Source: DATIXD01 sp035518875
Lineage (GTDB): Bacteria; Pseudomonadota; Gammaproteobacteria; Methylococcales; Methylococcaceae
Assembly (NCBI GenBank): GCA_035518875.1
Contig: DATIXD010000017.1
Location: 1-22,786, forward strand
Direction of reading: 5' to 3'
Length of the DNA: 22,786 nucleotides
Below the pieces are notes generated by a model. The model had not been told where the DNA came from. It saw only the letters and a program-made list of their open reading frames with translations, and ran no database searches. Of the stretch, positions 22,752 through 22,786 are shown in pieces; position 1 is the stretch's first letter; every line of letters starts with the position of its first letter. Both the position numbers and the translations under genes were made by a program.

Positions 22752-22786
22752 ATGAACGTAACTCCTCATCGCAACCAGCTAAGCCG
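22752..22786 (+). CDS. start of a gene cut by the window edge
   Basis: An ATG at 22752 stands six bases after GGGAG, a good ribosome-binding site, and stays open to the window end (11 codons, beginning MNVTPHRNQL). Too little is visible to name it. Confidence 0.4.
   Translation, partial: MNVTPHRNQLS

Noticed and set aside
1..22786. CRISPR arrays, tRNA or rRNA genes, insertion sequences, prophage or attachment sites
   Set aside because: No regularly spaced repeats, no tRNA-like cloverleaf, no transposase or integrase frame and no target-site duplication were found by reading.

Overview
The window is high-GC bacterial chromosome with tightly packed housekeeping genes. The gene set and order (fur next to bamE, ratA-rnfH beside bamE and smpB, purM divergent from a DUF2066 gene, LolCD, oadGAB) point to a gammaproteobacterium. 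A methanotroph-like or sulfur-oxidiser-like lineage (Methylococcales or similar) is my best guess from the mix of genes, but no methane- or methanol-oxidation gene is present to prove it. I see no tRNA, rRNA, CRISPR array, transposase or phage gene.

Layout. (1) 1-3146 is the accessory, regulatory part. It holds a sigma-54-dependent activator (766-2112, minus) with its own terminator. Downstream of it is a near-consensus sigma-54 promoter (457-472, minus) pointing at a small unknown ORF (185-406). Upstream is an unusually AT-rich stretch with inverted and direct repeats, followed by a region of strong stem-loops (2911-3148) that may be a structured RNA or untranslated region. (2) 3147-5580, minus: lolD, lolC and fur. 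(3) 5663-8799: bamE (plus), the minus operon NSS symporter-ratA-rnfH, and smpB (plus). This is the classical smpB/ratA-rnfH/bamE cluster with a sodium symporter gene inserted. (4) 8910-11418, plus: a D-Ala-D-Ala carboxypeptidase with a C-terminal SPOR domain that looks alphaproteobacterial, then an AI-2E/PerM family permease. (5) 11534-12448: a small c-type cytochrome (minus) and a DUF4404 protein (plus). (6) 12478-15301, minus: DUF2066 protein, CDP-alcohol phosphatidyltransferase, an unknown exported protein, and MtgA. (7) 15372-18991, plus: purM, a DPM1-like family 2 glycosyltransferase and an ArnT/PMT-like membrane glycosyltransferase. (8) 19184-22371, plus: oadGAB for the sodium-pumping oxaloacetate decarboxylase, closed by a strong terminator. 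The start of a further gene lies at 22752.

How they work together. Much of the window serves the cell envelope: lipoprotein sorting (LolCD), outer-membrane protein assembly (BamE), peptidoglycan synthesis and trimming (MtgA, carboxypeptidase), phospholipid synthesis, and surface glycosylation (the two glycosyltransferases). Two sodium-coupled systems, the NSS symporter and the oxaloacetate decarboxylase, suggest that a sodium gradient matters to this organism.

The most interesting leads are the sigma-54 regulator/promoter/small-ORF unit at the left edge, the structured intergenic region at 2880-3148, the histidine-to-glutamine change at a metal-ligand position of OadA, and the alphaproteobacterial-looking carboxypeptidase. 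I found nothing that I can call a new defence or mobile system.
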